In this document: positions 43,659-55,901 of the stretch, piece after piece
Layout of the letters: each line of letters begins with the position of its first letter
How positions within the stretch are numbered: position 1 is the stretch's first letter
Assembly (NCBI GenBank): GCA_949825045.1
Contig: OX463807.1
Span: 11,247,501-11,311,500 of the forward strand
DNA length: 64,000 nt
Reading direction: 5' to 3'
DNA from: Argyresthia goedartella
Lineage: Eukaryota; Arthropoda; Insecta; Lepidoptera; Argyresthiidae
Notes under the pieces: model-generated
What the model saw: only the letters and a program-made list of their open reading frames with translations
Told to the model about the DNA's origin: nothing
Databases searched by the model: none
Position numbers and translations under genes: made by a program

Positions 43659-44990
43659 TTATCTGCTCTTTGTCCTTTCCATTGTCCAGTACTGCCTTAT
43701 GGCCGCCGATTTGGCCTCCTGCTGTACGAATAGGTCCAATGGTGGTATGCCTAGCATGATTTCTAGTTCCGCTGATGGCGTTGACCTCATGCAGCCTGTC
43801 ATGGCTACACATGCCATTCTCTGGAACTGCTGTAGTTGTGTTGCAGTTGTGCATAGTGTTGTTCGTTGCCACCATACCAGGGAGCCGTATGTGATGATGG
43901 GTCTCACCACAGCCATATACATCCATCGACATATTTTAGGCTGGAGTCCCCATCCGTTCCCTACCATCTTCCTATACTGGAAGAACGATTTGGTGGCTTT
44001 TTTAGTGTTGCTTCCATATGCTTGCTCCAACTTAATTTGTGGTCAAGCCATACACCTAATATTTTACGTCTTTTGATAGTGTTAGTGTTTTATTAAAGAG
44101 TTTGGGCAGCCTGTAACTGCCGTGTTTCTTTTTTTTTGTAAATAGTACCATCTCAGTTTTGGCGGGGTTTACTGAGAGTTCGTTATTTTTGCACCATGTT
44201 TCTATGTACCATAGTGCTAGTTGCATGTGGTCAAATATCGTGTTTTTAAAAAGGCCATTCACGAGTATTGTCATGTCATCGGCGTATGCTATTGAGTAGA
44301 ATCCTCTTGTGTTGAGTTGTGTCACCAGGTCGTTAGCCACTAGTACCCACAGAAGTGGTGATAGCACACTCCCCTGTGGACAGCCCTTGGCCACTTTGCA
44401 TTTGATTTTATCGCTGATTTCCAGAGAGATTATTCTTGATTCGAGCATTTTTGTTATCCAGGTTATCATGTTAGGGTTGGTGCCTAGTTTCTCTAATCCA
44501 GTTCTGATGCTACTGAAGTTTGTTTTATCAAAAGCTCCTTCTATGTCTATAAATACCGCCAGGCACAACTGTTGGCTTAGTATTTAGCTTTCTATTCTTC
44601 TGACCACTGCGTGTAAGGCGGTCTCTGTGGATTTTCCCGCTTGGTACGCATGTTGGTTTGGGTGTATAGGGTTGGTTCTCTTGGGACCTTCCCTTATAAA
44701 TCTATCACATACTCTTTCTAACTTTTGCAGAATGAATGATGTGAGACTTATAGGTCTGAATGATTTAGGTTCAGTATAGTCGTCCTTGCCTGGTTTCGGC
44801 AGGAAGACTACTGTCACTTCTCTCCAGATCCTGGGCATGTAGACGAGTACTAGACATGCCTTAAATATGTTTACAAGTCTTGGTTAAATGAGCTTTTCTC
44901 CCCATTGCAGTAGGGCTGGTATTACGTCGTCTGGTCCTGGTGATTTATGTGGAAGGAAAGAGCTGATCGCCCATCTCACCTTCTCTTCAT
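43659..44990 (-). pseudogene. LINE reverse transcriptase domain with stops and frameshifts
   Basis: Motifs in order are HKSPGPDDVIPALLQW, WREVTVVFLPKPGKDDY, FRPISLTSFILQKLERV, HAYQAGKSTETALHA, AVFIDIEGAFDKTNF, GCPQGSVLSPLLWVL and SIAYADDMTILVNG, then a frameshift at about 44057 within the GVWLDHKLSW block, and AVVRPIITYGSLVW. In-frame stops lie at 44884-44886 and 44584-44586. Confidence 0.85.
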
Positions 44991-45426
44991 CTATCAGGTT
45001 TTTCACTTCCACCCATGCTTCCGGCGGTGGTGTTAATGTTGGCGAGGAGCTTGGTGTTTCCGCCGGTGTCTCTACCTCTTTTGCGGGTAGGATTTTACAC
45101 CCCGGGAAATGCGTTTGTAGCAATACACTACAGAGCTCTTCTTCGCTCTTGGTGTATTCTCCATTTGGTTTCTTTATCGAACCAGGTTGGGGTTGTGGGT
45201 CTTTACCTATTAGCTTTTTGATCCGTGAGGCCTGCGACTCGTTGTTTATCGAGCTGCAGACATTTCTCCACGATTCTCTAAAATTGCACCTAGTTTGTTT
45301 TTTAAACTGGTTACGTGCTTTTTGAAAAGCTTTCCAGTCGTCCTCTGCCTTCGTATTGATGGCATGATTGAAAAGCTTTCTCATGTTAACCTACATTCTC
45401 TCCAGTTTGTCGCACCACCAGCTGTC

Positions 45427-46310
45427 TTAAGATGGCTTCGCTGTCATTAGAGGGTAGGATTTGTTGTAGCTATCACTTATCGCTCCGTTGAGTTGAATGA
45501 CCGCTAATTCTATTTCTTCCATTGTCTCCAGTTTGATGTTATACTCAGTTCTAGATAAGTCCGTCTTTTGGTGCTGATAATGCTCACTTATGTTGGTTTT
45601 GCTAGGGTTACGAAATTGCCTAGGTTTTAACTTTATATTCTTCAGGCAAAGGTGATATATCTGTGATCCGAACACGATGCTTCTGATGAAACTCTCCATC
45701 CCGATATAAGGTCTAGAGCCAAAAAGTTGGCAATTGTTATGTCTGGTATTGTTTGTGCCTTTCTTGTGACAAAAGTGGGTTCTGATCCTCTATTTAGTGT
45801 CGACAGTTCGTATTTTGCGAGAAATTCCATGAGATCCTTACCTCTTTTGTTTATGTCCTTTCCACCCCATACGGTGCTGTGCGCGTTGGCATAGCATCCT
45901 ATTACGAGGGGTATGTCATTTTCTTCACACTCTCTGACTAGCACCTCCAGTTCCTCCATAGGTATCTCCCCTTGGCCTAGCTGGTATGCCGAGGCGAGGT
46001 AAAACGAGAGACCCCCTTGCCCCGTGTCAATGTTCACCACGGTTAGATCTGGGCAGCAGAGGTGTGATATTAAGGTGGCTTTGTAGTGATTCGGGACATA
46101 TATGGCCACCCTCACTTTTGTGTTTGAATAGTAGGTATATATATTTCCAAATAAGTTATTGAAACCACATACCCTGCTTTTATAAATTGCTGGCTCTTGT
46201 TAAGTGCGATCGTCTTCGGGTGCTCTTCGAGAGTTCTCCGAAGGGCCGCTGCACCGGAGGAGCTATGTTGGATGTTGGCTTGTATGATATTTGTGTTAGT
46301 GTTAGCGTTA
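45427..46310 (-). pseudogene. LINE endonuclease domain and linker
   Basis: The pieces are NIIQANIQHSSSGAAALRRT, QEPAIYKSRVCGF (after a stop), VRVAIYVPNHYKATL, VIGCYANAHSTVWGGKDINK, LNRGSEPTFVTRKAQTIPDI and GWRVSSEASCSDHRYITF. The Asn and His blocks of an AP-type endonuclease are present; GCYANAH replaces the usual GCDANAH, which would affect a metal-binding Asp. Confidence 0.8.
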
Positions 46311-46449
46311 ATAAATAGTATTTCGCACCATTGCCAACTGGATTTGGTAACCTGTGTTCGTTGAGTGACCCGAGCTTCGGGTCGAGAGTTCGAGCCACCA
46401 ATGCGAATTATGTAGGAAATGACACTACTGCTTAATGTTATCAACATTA

Positions 46450-46560
46450 ACTTATATACTTATATACATTGCTTCTGGCCCCACACTAGGATATCCTGTG
46501 TACCATAAACAGCGACGTCACACACAATTTAACATCCAAGTCCTGGGTTTTCTCAAGGCA
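46450..46560 (-). repeat. SINE body fragment without tRNA head
   Basis: The text gcttctggccccacactagg, taccataaacagcgacgtca, then gtcctgggttttctc matches 39590-39720. Confidence 0.65.
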
Positions 46561-49500
46561 ACTGCTTACTGATACCCTAATTTCAGTATCCTTGCCGCAT
46601 ACCTCACGTAGTTGAGATGATAGCAATTATTTATGCACTGGAATGTCAAAGTAGGTAGTGTTGTGCACATTTGACGTACAGGACTATCTTAATTGTTATT
46701 TGAGTACGACGCCATTATAGTACATATGGTAAGATGTCAGGATCAACTTTGTTCATGATCTTAAAAACGTTTACCACCGTTATCTCTTTCAAAGCGACGT
46801 CTTTGTTATTTTTTGCATGTGCTCTAATTTTTAATCGTGTTCGATTTTCGACTGGTAATAAATGCTGAAATTCAAAAGAATATCAAAATATATCTGAGGA
46901 ATTGAAAGGTTGTAGATCATGTGCATTATTTATGTCAATAAATCTGTGAAGGCTATTAAAATAAGTACATTTATTTTATTTTAGTAATATCATATTTTGG
47001 AAATTGTTGGTGAATTTGTCCAAATAATAAAATGACCGATTTGGTCTTTAGTTGTGAGTAAACAACTGACAAATTTATTTAATAAAATTTCCGGCATACT
47101 TTACCCAACTGAGGGTGTGCCTCGGCGTATAATGTGGCGACTCCGATTTGCTAGCGACCTCGAGCTGCGCAGAGGCGCATTGCCGAGGAGCCCTGCGCCA
47201 GCCTCGGTGAGGGAACAGCTGTGCGCCCGCTTTGTCCCACGACTGGTGCTACAGGCATGCTGGTGCAAGCCAGTTAACATGGCTGATGGATGATGTTGAT
47301 GGTTTCGGTGGCGGAGGAGGATGCTTTGTGTTAAGTTCGCAGTTGGCTTTCGATACAGCTTCAATAGGTTTGACCGTACCAGCTAAAATATCACCGAATA
47401 GGCTTAATAAGCCATTTAGTTTGCATGACTTCCTCTTAAAGTGGAAGTTATTTCTTCAAATAAAACTGCCAAACCCGGATATCCGGTGGCGACTTATTTT
47501 TGACATAATTTCCTCACCGCGTTTCATTTTACATACTAGTTAAGTCAGTCTGGCATCAATAAATTCAACAAAATATGCTCCAAATTTTGTGCAAAATTAT
47601 TCCAAGTCTTTGTTTAAAATTTGGTGTTAATTGTTTTTAAGTGAAGCGAGATATGAATACAGAGAACTCGTAGTTGGAGCGGTCGCCATGACAGATGACA
47701 TAGATTTTTATTATTTTTGGCACGGCAAGTTCTTTATTATTGGTATATATTTAAAATTATTTTAGCGCCAAAACGGTCAAATCACATCATCAACATCAAT
47801 GCCTATGAAATTTTAGAAAACTCAGATATGTTTGGCATACAAACTGGTGCTGTTTGCTACGTTAAAAATTTGCAAAAACGCTAAAAAAATACTATTCAAA
47901 AATCTTTTCTGCAACAACGAATTATTTAGGTTGTTATTTAATCATACTCTATCAATGTATAACGATTAAATTTCTCTAAAACACTCATATTATGGAGTTA
48001 AAACAGTCTTAAAACCCGTTCCCATAAAATTGTGATTTATACAATAAAATCTGTATTTCAGTTTTCTTATAAACCTTCCACAACTTAAAGTAAAGTAAAG
48101 TATACCCTTCTATAACTGTCCGATAAAATCCATTTTAGGCATTGTCACGCATTATATTCTCTTTGGTGTACACCAAATGCAAAAAGCAAACGTCAGGCAG
48201 TTGTTAATGTATGAATTGAAGCAAAGAGTTTCGTTTACTTTTATGAAGTTTACGGCTTTGGATTCTCTTCCTTCAGCCAAAATCCACAGACCCTAAAAGA
48301 ATAAACGAGTTAAAACTAACTCGCTGTACTTTTATAATCACAAAAACATAAAAAGCTCATTAGGTTTAAAGAGGATTTTGCTAAAAAGGTCTATAAACAT
48401 AAATTAGTTGTTTTTTATAGGTAAGACTGTATATCTTTGTACATGTAGAGATACTATCGCAGGTTATATGTCGGGCGACAAACGCTAGATCTGCTCTGAG
48501 CGGCTCTGCTTTGCTCATGTTTATCTGGTGTGTCCACGGCGGCGGTAAAACGGCACCGGGTTGCAGATGCGACGACAACGATGGCCAGTTCCTGCGTAAA
48601 TTTTCCGTGAAAATATTTTCAGCTGACCGTCGTCAACCTTATGAAATGTAAGGATACCGACAGTCAGCTGAATATATTCTTGGCATAATCACAGACCGTC
48701 CACAATCGAAATTATTACTAAAACAAACTAAACAAAATAAATGCAGTGGTTGAGCACTGAAACGTGAATGACAAGCCACAGCGGGATTGACCAGCTCTGG
48801 CTTGTTATTAACGCAAGTAGAAAAAATGTTGCCAGGGAATAATACAATTCAGTGCGAATACCTACAAACAATACTTAGATTTCAGTTACTAATCAGACGA
48901 CGAAGTACGAGTATAATAATATTTGAAAATGTAACAGACATTTGTAATGAAATCTGAGTATTTTTACTATATTATATATGTAAAATATTGAGCATTTCTG
49001 TAGCATGTATTGCTATCTACGAGTATCTGTATCCTGGTGGTCATGAACTCTTGTTGATAGTGCCATGGACGTTTTGTACTGTCACTTAGTTATTGAAATA
49101 AATAAACTGTTTGTTTTTATAAATAGTCTAGAAATTAAAGTGTTATTACATTAATGAGTACACAAATACAAAGAGCAAGAAGATAAAATCTTAAAATACG
49201 CGATGGAACAGAAAAGTGAAGTTTTTTAGACATTAATTTGGAAATCACTATCACATAATTTTACTAAGTCGGTGATTCGTCGGCATTTGGTACCATTACC
49301 TACTTACCATGAAGTTGACCTGAGAATCACAGAGTAATCCAAACTCTGCACTAAGTTTGGTAAACAAGGATCCGTCAAATAGGTAACTACTTCTAATTCC
49401 AATACATCAAAGAGGAAATGTAGCCTCTGCTTTGGCTTATCTAATTTACTATTAATTACATACTTTGACAGACTATAAACTTCTAGTGTGCGTAGATATT

Positions 49501-49620
49501 GCCAGTTAGGTATTTATGAACATGCATTAATTGTCTGTGCATATAAATATCGTAAGAGCTGACTAATGTCATCAGAAAGAGCTGTGTCAGGCTATAAATT
49601 AGCATATAACCTGATTCATA
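46561..49620. other. no gene recognised; two small GC-rich islands
   Basis: 47100-47300 (cgacctcgagctgcgcagag and neighbours) and 48480-48600 (gtccacggcggcggtaaaac) are GC-richer than their surroundings. Frames there have no recognisable motif. Around 48610-48685 aatattttcagctgac and gtcagctgaatatatt form an imperfect hairpin. Otherwise AT-rich and featureless. Confidence 0.35.
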
Positions 49621-49656
49621 TAATCATTATTTTTAAAATTCACTCCCCATAATATA

Positions 49657-52599
49657 GTGCAGTCCGACGATACGAATAATCCTAAATGTATTAAACTAAG
49701 TGATGCAACCAGTTTTTCTCGATATGCGAAAAACGAGACTTTTGGAAATGGAATCTCGGTAATTACTGTTAACGTACAAAGCATTTTTTCAAATCTAGAC
49801 CGATTTCTTCTGTTTGTGGCTGGCCTCAATTGTCCTATTGATGTCCTGGTCTTGACAGAGTGTTGGACATCTGAACAGAGAGTGCCTCCAAATATAACAG
49901 GTTACAAAACGTATTACACTAAGTCAAGTATTAATCAGAATGATGGTGTCGTTGCCTATGTTAGTAACGACCTTGAACCAAATGCTAAAGAACATAACTT
50001 ATTTCAAGGTAACTGCCTTATTCTACATCTACTTAGTGTTGATACTAAAATTATTTGTACTTACCGTCCACCATGCTTCTCGAACACTTCTGGTTACATA
50101 GACTCTCTAAATGTTCTTCTTGAAGATATTAAGTGTCCAAACGTTATCTTAGCAGGTGACTTAAATATGGACATTTTGCCGGGACAAATATTAAATCATA
50201 CTGCCAATTACCTGACTCAAATGGCTTATCACGGTCTTCTTCCTGGAATTAATATACCCACTATATATACCAGATGCATTGATCACTATATGATTAAGTC
50301 CAGACACAAATGGTGGACATTTGTGTTTGACAGGTTCACTGATCACTCTCCAATTTTATTAATTATTGATAACTCGCATACCAGGCAAGCTAAATCTAAA
50401 GACAAACTTTGTGTGGATTACAATGCTATCAGAGAAGCACTTGCCCTTCAAAACTGGGATGAATATTTTTCCCTTTCTGATGCTAATGTGGCTGCGGAGT
50501 ATATTGTGGGAAAACTAAAGGACATAGTTGGTAACTGCACAAAAACTATAAAAAATTCCTGCAGGAAACGGCCATTTAAACCATGGATTACCCCCGGTGT
50601 ACTAAAATCTCTAAGAATAAGGAACAAGTTACAGCTCAAACAAAAGAAAACTCCTAACGACAACAACCTTAACAACGAATATAAACAATATAGAAATATG
50701 TGTAATTTTATGATAAAAAAATTAAAAAAACAATACTATGATACAAAATTTGAAATTTACTCTAAAGATAAAAAAATGACATGGAAGCTTATTAAAGAGG
50801 TTGGAAATATTAGTTCTACCAATATACCTGCTCACAATTTATTAAAAATTACAGAATCCAAAACATAATCACTAGATATTACTAATAAGTACTTTAGTAC
50901 TATTGGCAAAAAACTAGCTGATGAAACTCTAAACAAACTCAGAACAACAGACTCTGCATTGGCCTCCAAGGCTAGATCTAATAAAACACCCGTCAACTCA
51001 TTATCTATGTTCTCCACTGATGAAGTAGAGGTTAGACACACGATTAATAGCCTTAAATCAAGCAGTGCGCCAGGAGTGGATAACATTCCGACAAAGATAA
51101 TAAAAGATAATGATGATATCCTTGCTAAGCCCATTACATTCCTTTGTAACTTAAGTTTTGATACTGGAATTTTCCCAACAATCTTTAAGAAAGCTGTTGT
51201 TACCCCAGTTTATAAAGCAGGTGATAAATTACAGCCAACTAATTATAGACCCATTTCTCTACTATCCTGTCTGTCTAAAGTGATGGAGAAGATTGCAAAT
51301 AAAAGACTTGTCACGTTTTTGGAAAATAATGATCTCCTAGTTGAGGGACAATTTGGATTTCGTAAGAATAGATCTACTGAAGATGCTGTTCTGCACCTTA
51401 CATCTATTATAGTAAATCGACTAGAAAGGGGGGACAAATGTCTGGGCGTGTTCTTAGATCTGAAGAAGGCGTTTGACACTGTCTCCATCCCAATATTACT
51501 CTCTAGTCTAGAAAATCTCGGAATACGGGGCCTCCCTCTGCTGTGGTTCACAAATTATCTTAATGGAAGGAGCCAGACTGTACGTGTAGAGGGTGAGGAG
51601 AGTAATCCTGACGCTTGCACTTATGGTGTTCCCCAGGGAAGTATGTTAGGGCCTACTCTCTTTCTCACCTACATAAACAGTCTTTGTGATAATAAGTTAA
51701 TAGGAGCGGACATTTTAATGTTTGCGGATGATACCGTTTTATTATACAGTGCTAAAACCTGGAAAGATGTTTTTGAAATGGCAGAAGTTGGTTTGAAGCA
51801 TGTGACGGCATGGCTTGAGGATAGCTTGTTGTCTCTTAACACCTCCAAGACTAAATATTTATGTTTTCGGAAAACTGATGCTACAAATCCAGATAAAAAT
51901 TTCAAATTGAAAATTCATACTTATCCTTGTAATAGGTGTGCGCGTGAATTACCAGTATTACCTTCCTGTGATTGTCCTATTCTAGAACGTTCAAGCACCA
52001 CTAAGTACCTTGGGGTTGTGGTAGATGATAAGTTATCCTGGATTCCGCAAATAAATTCTGTTGCCGGTCGTACTAGGAAACTTATAAACGTTTTTAAGAG
52101 TCTTAGGGATGTTCTTAGTCAGGATATGTTAATACGTACTTACAAGGCGCTGGCTGTATCTGTTCTCACCTACTGTATTACTTCTTGGGGGGGTGCTGCA
52201 AAGACACATTTGATAGAGGTTGAGCGTGCACAACGGGCTCTTCTTAAGGTAATGAAAAGATTACCTTTTCGCTACCCTACGACTACATTATACAAAGAGT
52301 CCAAACAGCTTACAGTCAGGAAGTTATACATTCTCCAATGTGTTTGCAGATTTCACCGTAATATCCATCCAATTCCTGATCACATTGGAAAAAGGGTAGA
52401 TATAGTCCAATTACCCAACTTTAGGTCTGCCTTTGCTAGAAGACATTTCTTATACAATGCACCACGTATTTATAACAAACTAAACAAAAGCAACTCCATA
52501 AGACGACATAATATTTATACACTTAAAATATATATACACAACTGGTTTAAGGAGTTTGACTATGAAGCAATTGAGCAATTATTTAACTATGCATCTTAA
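49657..52599 (+). pseudogene. LINE ORF2: endonuclease + reverse transcriptase, single in-frame stop
   Basis: The frame is open from about 49624 but has no early ATG. The endonuclease shows VLVLTECW, CTYRPP, LAGDLNMDI and FTDHSPIL. The reverse transcriptase shows SAPGVDNIP, NYRPISLLSCLSKVMEK, GQFGFRKNRSTEDA, VFLDLKKAFDTVS, GVPQGSMLGPTL, LMFADDTVLLY and KYLGVVVDDKLSW, and runs to the normal end. One TAA at 50866-50868 separates the two domains and the frame continues unchanged after it, so a single nonsense change silenced an otherwise complete protein. A Cys cluster (PCNRC and SCDC, about 51925-51975) sits just before KYLGV. Confidence 0.9.
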
Positions 52600-52623
52600 A
52601 TCTTTACATTTCACGATCACGCA

Positions 52624-52712
52624 CACACTCACACACACGCACTCACCCTTACACACACACACACACACACACCCTCACCCTCACACACACACACACACCC
52701 TCATGCATATAC
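52624..52712. repeat. CA microsatellite with caccct interruptions
   Basis: Runs of (ca)n separated by cactcaccct-like units in the 3' region of the LINE. Confidence 0.9.
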
Positions 52713-53169
52713 ACACGCAGGTCACATAAGGAGCCTTAATAACTTTCTTTTTACTTAACATATTTTTGTAAATACTTACCTTATTTTCGTGTTTTCTTTA
52801 CGCTAACATGTTTACAAACGATCTATGTAACTGAGTTAAGTAAATACTGAAGCCTGTAACACAGTGTATACTACCACAGGCTTCAGGGTTACTGTAGATT
52901 TAAGACAATTGTATTATGTTAAAAATAAAGAATTTTTTATTATTATTATTATTATTATAACAAGGTATTGACAGTATTGACAGATTATTTGGAGTATCAT
53001 TAAATCTCAATACCAAGAATTAACGAGAAAATCTCAAAAAAATCACCAAAATTTAATACTCACTACATGAATTCAAAACCATCCTCTATTCGGCTGGCAG
53101 GCAGTCATCTCGACGAGCCTCCCAATCTCTGTTGCTACAACATTGAACACTTAACTCGAATACGAGTAG

Positions 53170-53385
53170 CCCCCGCAGCCAAGTTGCTAACATTATAATA
53201 TTCGCTAACTTATTCAATACGAGGACGCTAAGAAAATATATGCGATTTGACGTTTTCCGCGCAAAATCATATGATACTTTGTACCACAAACGTCAAATTG
53301 CATACATTTTCTTAGCGTCGTCGTCGTCGTAGCGAAGAAGTTAGCGAATGCAACTTTGCTACGGTCGCTTCGGGAAAAGTATCAG
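53170..53385. repeat. foldback MITE with a conserved 53-bp core (copy 2)
   Basis: The inner arms are gacgctaagaaaatatatgc, then gatttgacgttt (53222-53253), and the inverted counterpart ending tttcttagcgtc (to about 53320), with two mismatches. The outer arms (agttgctaac, attcgctaactt) pair with aagttagcgaatgcaact. The core equals 9888-9940. A (cgt)n stretch follows the right arm. Confidence 0.7.
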
Positions 53386-53454
53386 GCCTATACATGGACG
53401 CGTCGAGCTAGGCTTGCAATGCTAACCCACAATAAAAATTCAAATACAGATTGT

Positions 53455-53595
53455 TAAAATGCAGTTCTTTTTCGAGATACAAATATTCCTGCTCATCACA
53501 GAAATATTTGTCCTTACCGGGATTCGAGCCCAGGACCGTCAGGCAGGCAGGGTCACTACCCACTAGAGTAAACTGGTCGACGATAATGTTGCCGG
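53455..53595 (-). repeat. second type of tRNA-like SINE, fragment
   Basis: On the minus strand cctagtgggtagtgaccctg-like text (here with an altered first base) precedes a B box ggctcgaatcccggtaagga and aaatatttctgtgatgagca. I recognise this type as common in Lepidoptera. It differs from the 39590 SINE. Confidence 0.5.
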
Positions 53596-53749
53596 TAATT
53601 GTGATAATGTTGAGATACCATTTAAGTTATTGATCCCAAAATAGCAATATCTTCAAACCGTTATAAATAAATAAGCCACTGATATAACAGGAAATAGTTA
53701 TAACATAATATATATAATGTATATATGAGGTGCGTGAGGAGCGTATATG

Positions 53750-54091
53750 TCAAAACCGTTAGTTGATAAACTAACGTTTTTTCTTCTCGTTACTTGGGCA
53801 ATTATCGACAGATAGTAAACTGTAGCTTACTGCTTACTATACAACGCGTTAGTTTATAAACTAACGATTAAAACCGTTAAATAGTAAACTAGTTTAAACT
53901 TGAATTGCAAACGAAATACGTAAGACTAAGTAAGTAAGACTAGAGAGGGCGAGCGCAGCGAAGCCCCCGTGTAGTCTTCGTGTTAGGTTGACATGAAAGA
54001 ACAAAATAATCATAAATTCTAAACTAGTCTAGTATACTATCTGTCGACAGTTGATCAACTAACGCGTTAGTTTATCAACTAACGGTTTTGA
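53750..54091. mobile_element. MITE with 27-bp perfect terminal inverted repeats
   Basis: The left end is 53750-53776 (tcaaaaccgttagttgataa, then actaacg) and the right end 54065-54091, its exact complement. It contains gagcgcagcgaagcccccgt and ttcgtgttaggttgacatga. A degenerate copy lies at 35048-35345. The target duplication is not clear. Confidence 0.8.
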
Positions 54092-54418
54092 TCATCATAC
54101 GGTGACTATAAATATTGACTTATACGTAAAATTCATCAGTCCACTTCAGTCCACTGCTGAGCATATAAGTGTAGACCTTTTCCAAATTATATTGTGGTCC
54201 TCTATCATTCCGGTTTACTGCTCGGTTTATTTCAACTAGTTCAATTGAACAGATCTGTTGACTGAACTACTGGGATTGGTTTTTCCATTTGTTCAGTCGA
54301 AATTATATTTTTTTTTTTGCTTGGTTTAAATTTTTAGAATCTGCTACAGGTTTGACATCACGCATTTTATCAGGTGGGCTGGCAGAGGCATAATATATTC
54401 TCATATATAAAAATGATT

Positions 54419-54617
54419 TTTTGACAGGTATTCATGATTTTGTTAGGTGTCGTGACTTTGACAGGTGTCATGATTTAACAGGTATCATTATTTTGACAGG
54501 TGTCATGATTTTGACATGGTCGTGATTTTGATAGGTGTCATGAGTTTGACAGATGTCATAATATTGTCAAGTGTCATTATTTTGACAGGTGACTTTGTGA
54601 CAGGTGTCATGATTTTG
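54419..54617. repeat. minisatellite of about 18 bp (ttgacaggtgtcatgatt), about 11 units
   Basis: Perfect palindromic tgacaggtgtca occurs at 54459-54470, 54494-54505 and 54598-54609, and most other units differ by one or two bases. The text matches a paired site for TALE homeodomain proteins (known motif; binding not shown). Confidence 0.85.
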
Positions 54618-55309
54618 AGATAAACATACTTTTTTATGTCAAATCCTCTAGTTCAGTCAACTGAATAAGTGGTAATAAACGAACTGCTCGCAAGATCCTT
54701 TATTTATCATTTATTCTACTTCCTCTTCTTGTCGTGCCTCTGCACTACTGGAGGTTGGCGAACATCTCTCCCATACTCTCCATACTCATCTCTGTTCTTC
54801 GCCAAGCACATGGGCTTTTCTACCGCCCATGCGGCCGCCCATTCCCTGATATTGCGGAGCCACGACTTCCTTCTTCTCCCAGGATAAATGAAAGCAACAG
54901 ATAAAATCCAACACATAAATCTACATACACATAGTCGGGTCGGGTGTTGTATAAGCCACATGTGGGGAGTTCCACTAATGGCGGAGACCGCATCTCGGAA
55001 ACTTGCCCTTCTTGGCGAGGCTTGTGGTTCTTCACAATCCTGTCTATTTATCAGCGGTAGCAGAATCTAAGCTGGGATTATTCGGATTACATCATAAATG
55101 AATTGTTATTGCATAAAAAGGGAGTTGGCCAAAGTAGGAGCTCAGAGTTTGTTGCCGCAGACGAATATTCAATATTTGAAGAATGTAATTGAACGGGATA
55201 GAATGTAATGTAGCAGCAGTAATTTATTAATGATATTCAAAGAATCAGTTTCATTTCATGTTGCAGCTACCAGTAGTTGTAAATTAATTGATCAACACTC
55301 TCATTTATA
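54618..55309. other. no gene recognised
   Basis: Overlapping short frames on both strands at 54670-55070 (for example minus, 54716-54961) have no known motif. Confidence 0.3.
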
Positions 55310-55897
55310 CAGGGTGGCCAACTTGGAGGTATACAACTTTTATTTGCCGCCATTTTGTTTAGGCGGCAAATAGGGCAGTTGTTGCATGAAAATAACTTTT
55401 TGTACATGCGGCAAATTTGTTATGGAGCGTTTTACCACTTCAAAAAGACGGGTCATGTGTCACACAGCACGTGCCACAATAGAAACATTAAAAAGAAGGT
55501 TCCCCGGTCGATTCATTTCGTAAAATGGTGACATTGATTGGTCCCCAAGATCACCTGATTTAACAGCTCCTGATTTTTTTCTGTGGGGCTTTCTAAAGGT
55601 ACGTGTCTATGCAAACAGGCCAATTAAACTTCAGCAATTAAAACAAATTATTCGAGACACAGTCACTGAGATAACGCAGGAAATGTGTGAAAATGTAATG
55701 AAAATCGCGATGAAAAGGGTTTAAATCTGACATGCTGCTAGAGGTGGAAATTTGTCTGACATTATTTTCCATATTCAATTGCCGGTTCTAAATGCTATAT
55801 TTAACAAGCAAAACTTAATAATTTTTATATTTCATAGAATAAAATTACAAATTACAATACAATTACTAAAGTCTATACCTGTTATTTGGCCTCCCTG
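55310..55897 (+). mobile_element. internally deleted mariner/IS630-type element with transposase remnant
   Basis: The ends cagggtggccaac and gttatttggcctccctg (inverted cagggaggccaaa) are flanked by TA (55308-55309 and 55898-55899). Inside, 55530-55720 translates to SPRSPDLTAPDFFLWGFLKV and NRPIKLQQLKQIIRDTVTEI. This is the third-Asp end of a DDE transposase with its C-terminal helices. The first two catalytic Asp are missing, so it depends on a relative for movement. Confidence 0.8.
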
Positions 55898-55901
55898 TAT
55901 T

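Larger units (their letters stand above)
42590..46400 (-). mobile_element. RNase H-bearing LINE (I/LOA/R1 group), near-complete ORF2, decayed
   Basis: Minus-strand order: endonuclease (46310-45640), linker (45640-45150), reverse transcriptase (44980-43660), RNase H (43500-43070), C-terminal tail with LTSLITGHCRLNKHL (about 42930) to about 42600. An RNase H domain after the reverse transcriptase points to the I/LOA/R1 side of the LINE tree. At least three in-frame stops and several one-base frameshifts make it dead. No ORF1 was recognised upstream. Confidence 0.82.
49624..52958 (+). mobile_element. CR1-group LINE with nearly intact ORF2 and (att)n tail
   Basis: The order is ORF2 (49657-52599), a 3' region with a long (ca)n tract at about 52624-52712 and taaaaataaagaat near the end, and an (att)n tail at about 52932-52958. 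Elements of this group often end in short tandem repeats rather than poly(A). No ORF1 precedes it, so the copy is 5'-truncated close to the start of ORF2. Confidence 0.87.

Noticed and set aside
42993..45325. Several plus-strand frames of 66-148 codons
   Set aside because: All are antisense shadows of the minus-strand RNase H-bearing LINE.
47054..47543. Overlapping frames on both strands in a GC-rich island as a gene
   Set aside because: No known domain and no splice-flanked exon. The open frames are explained by local GC content.
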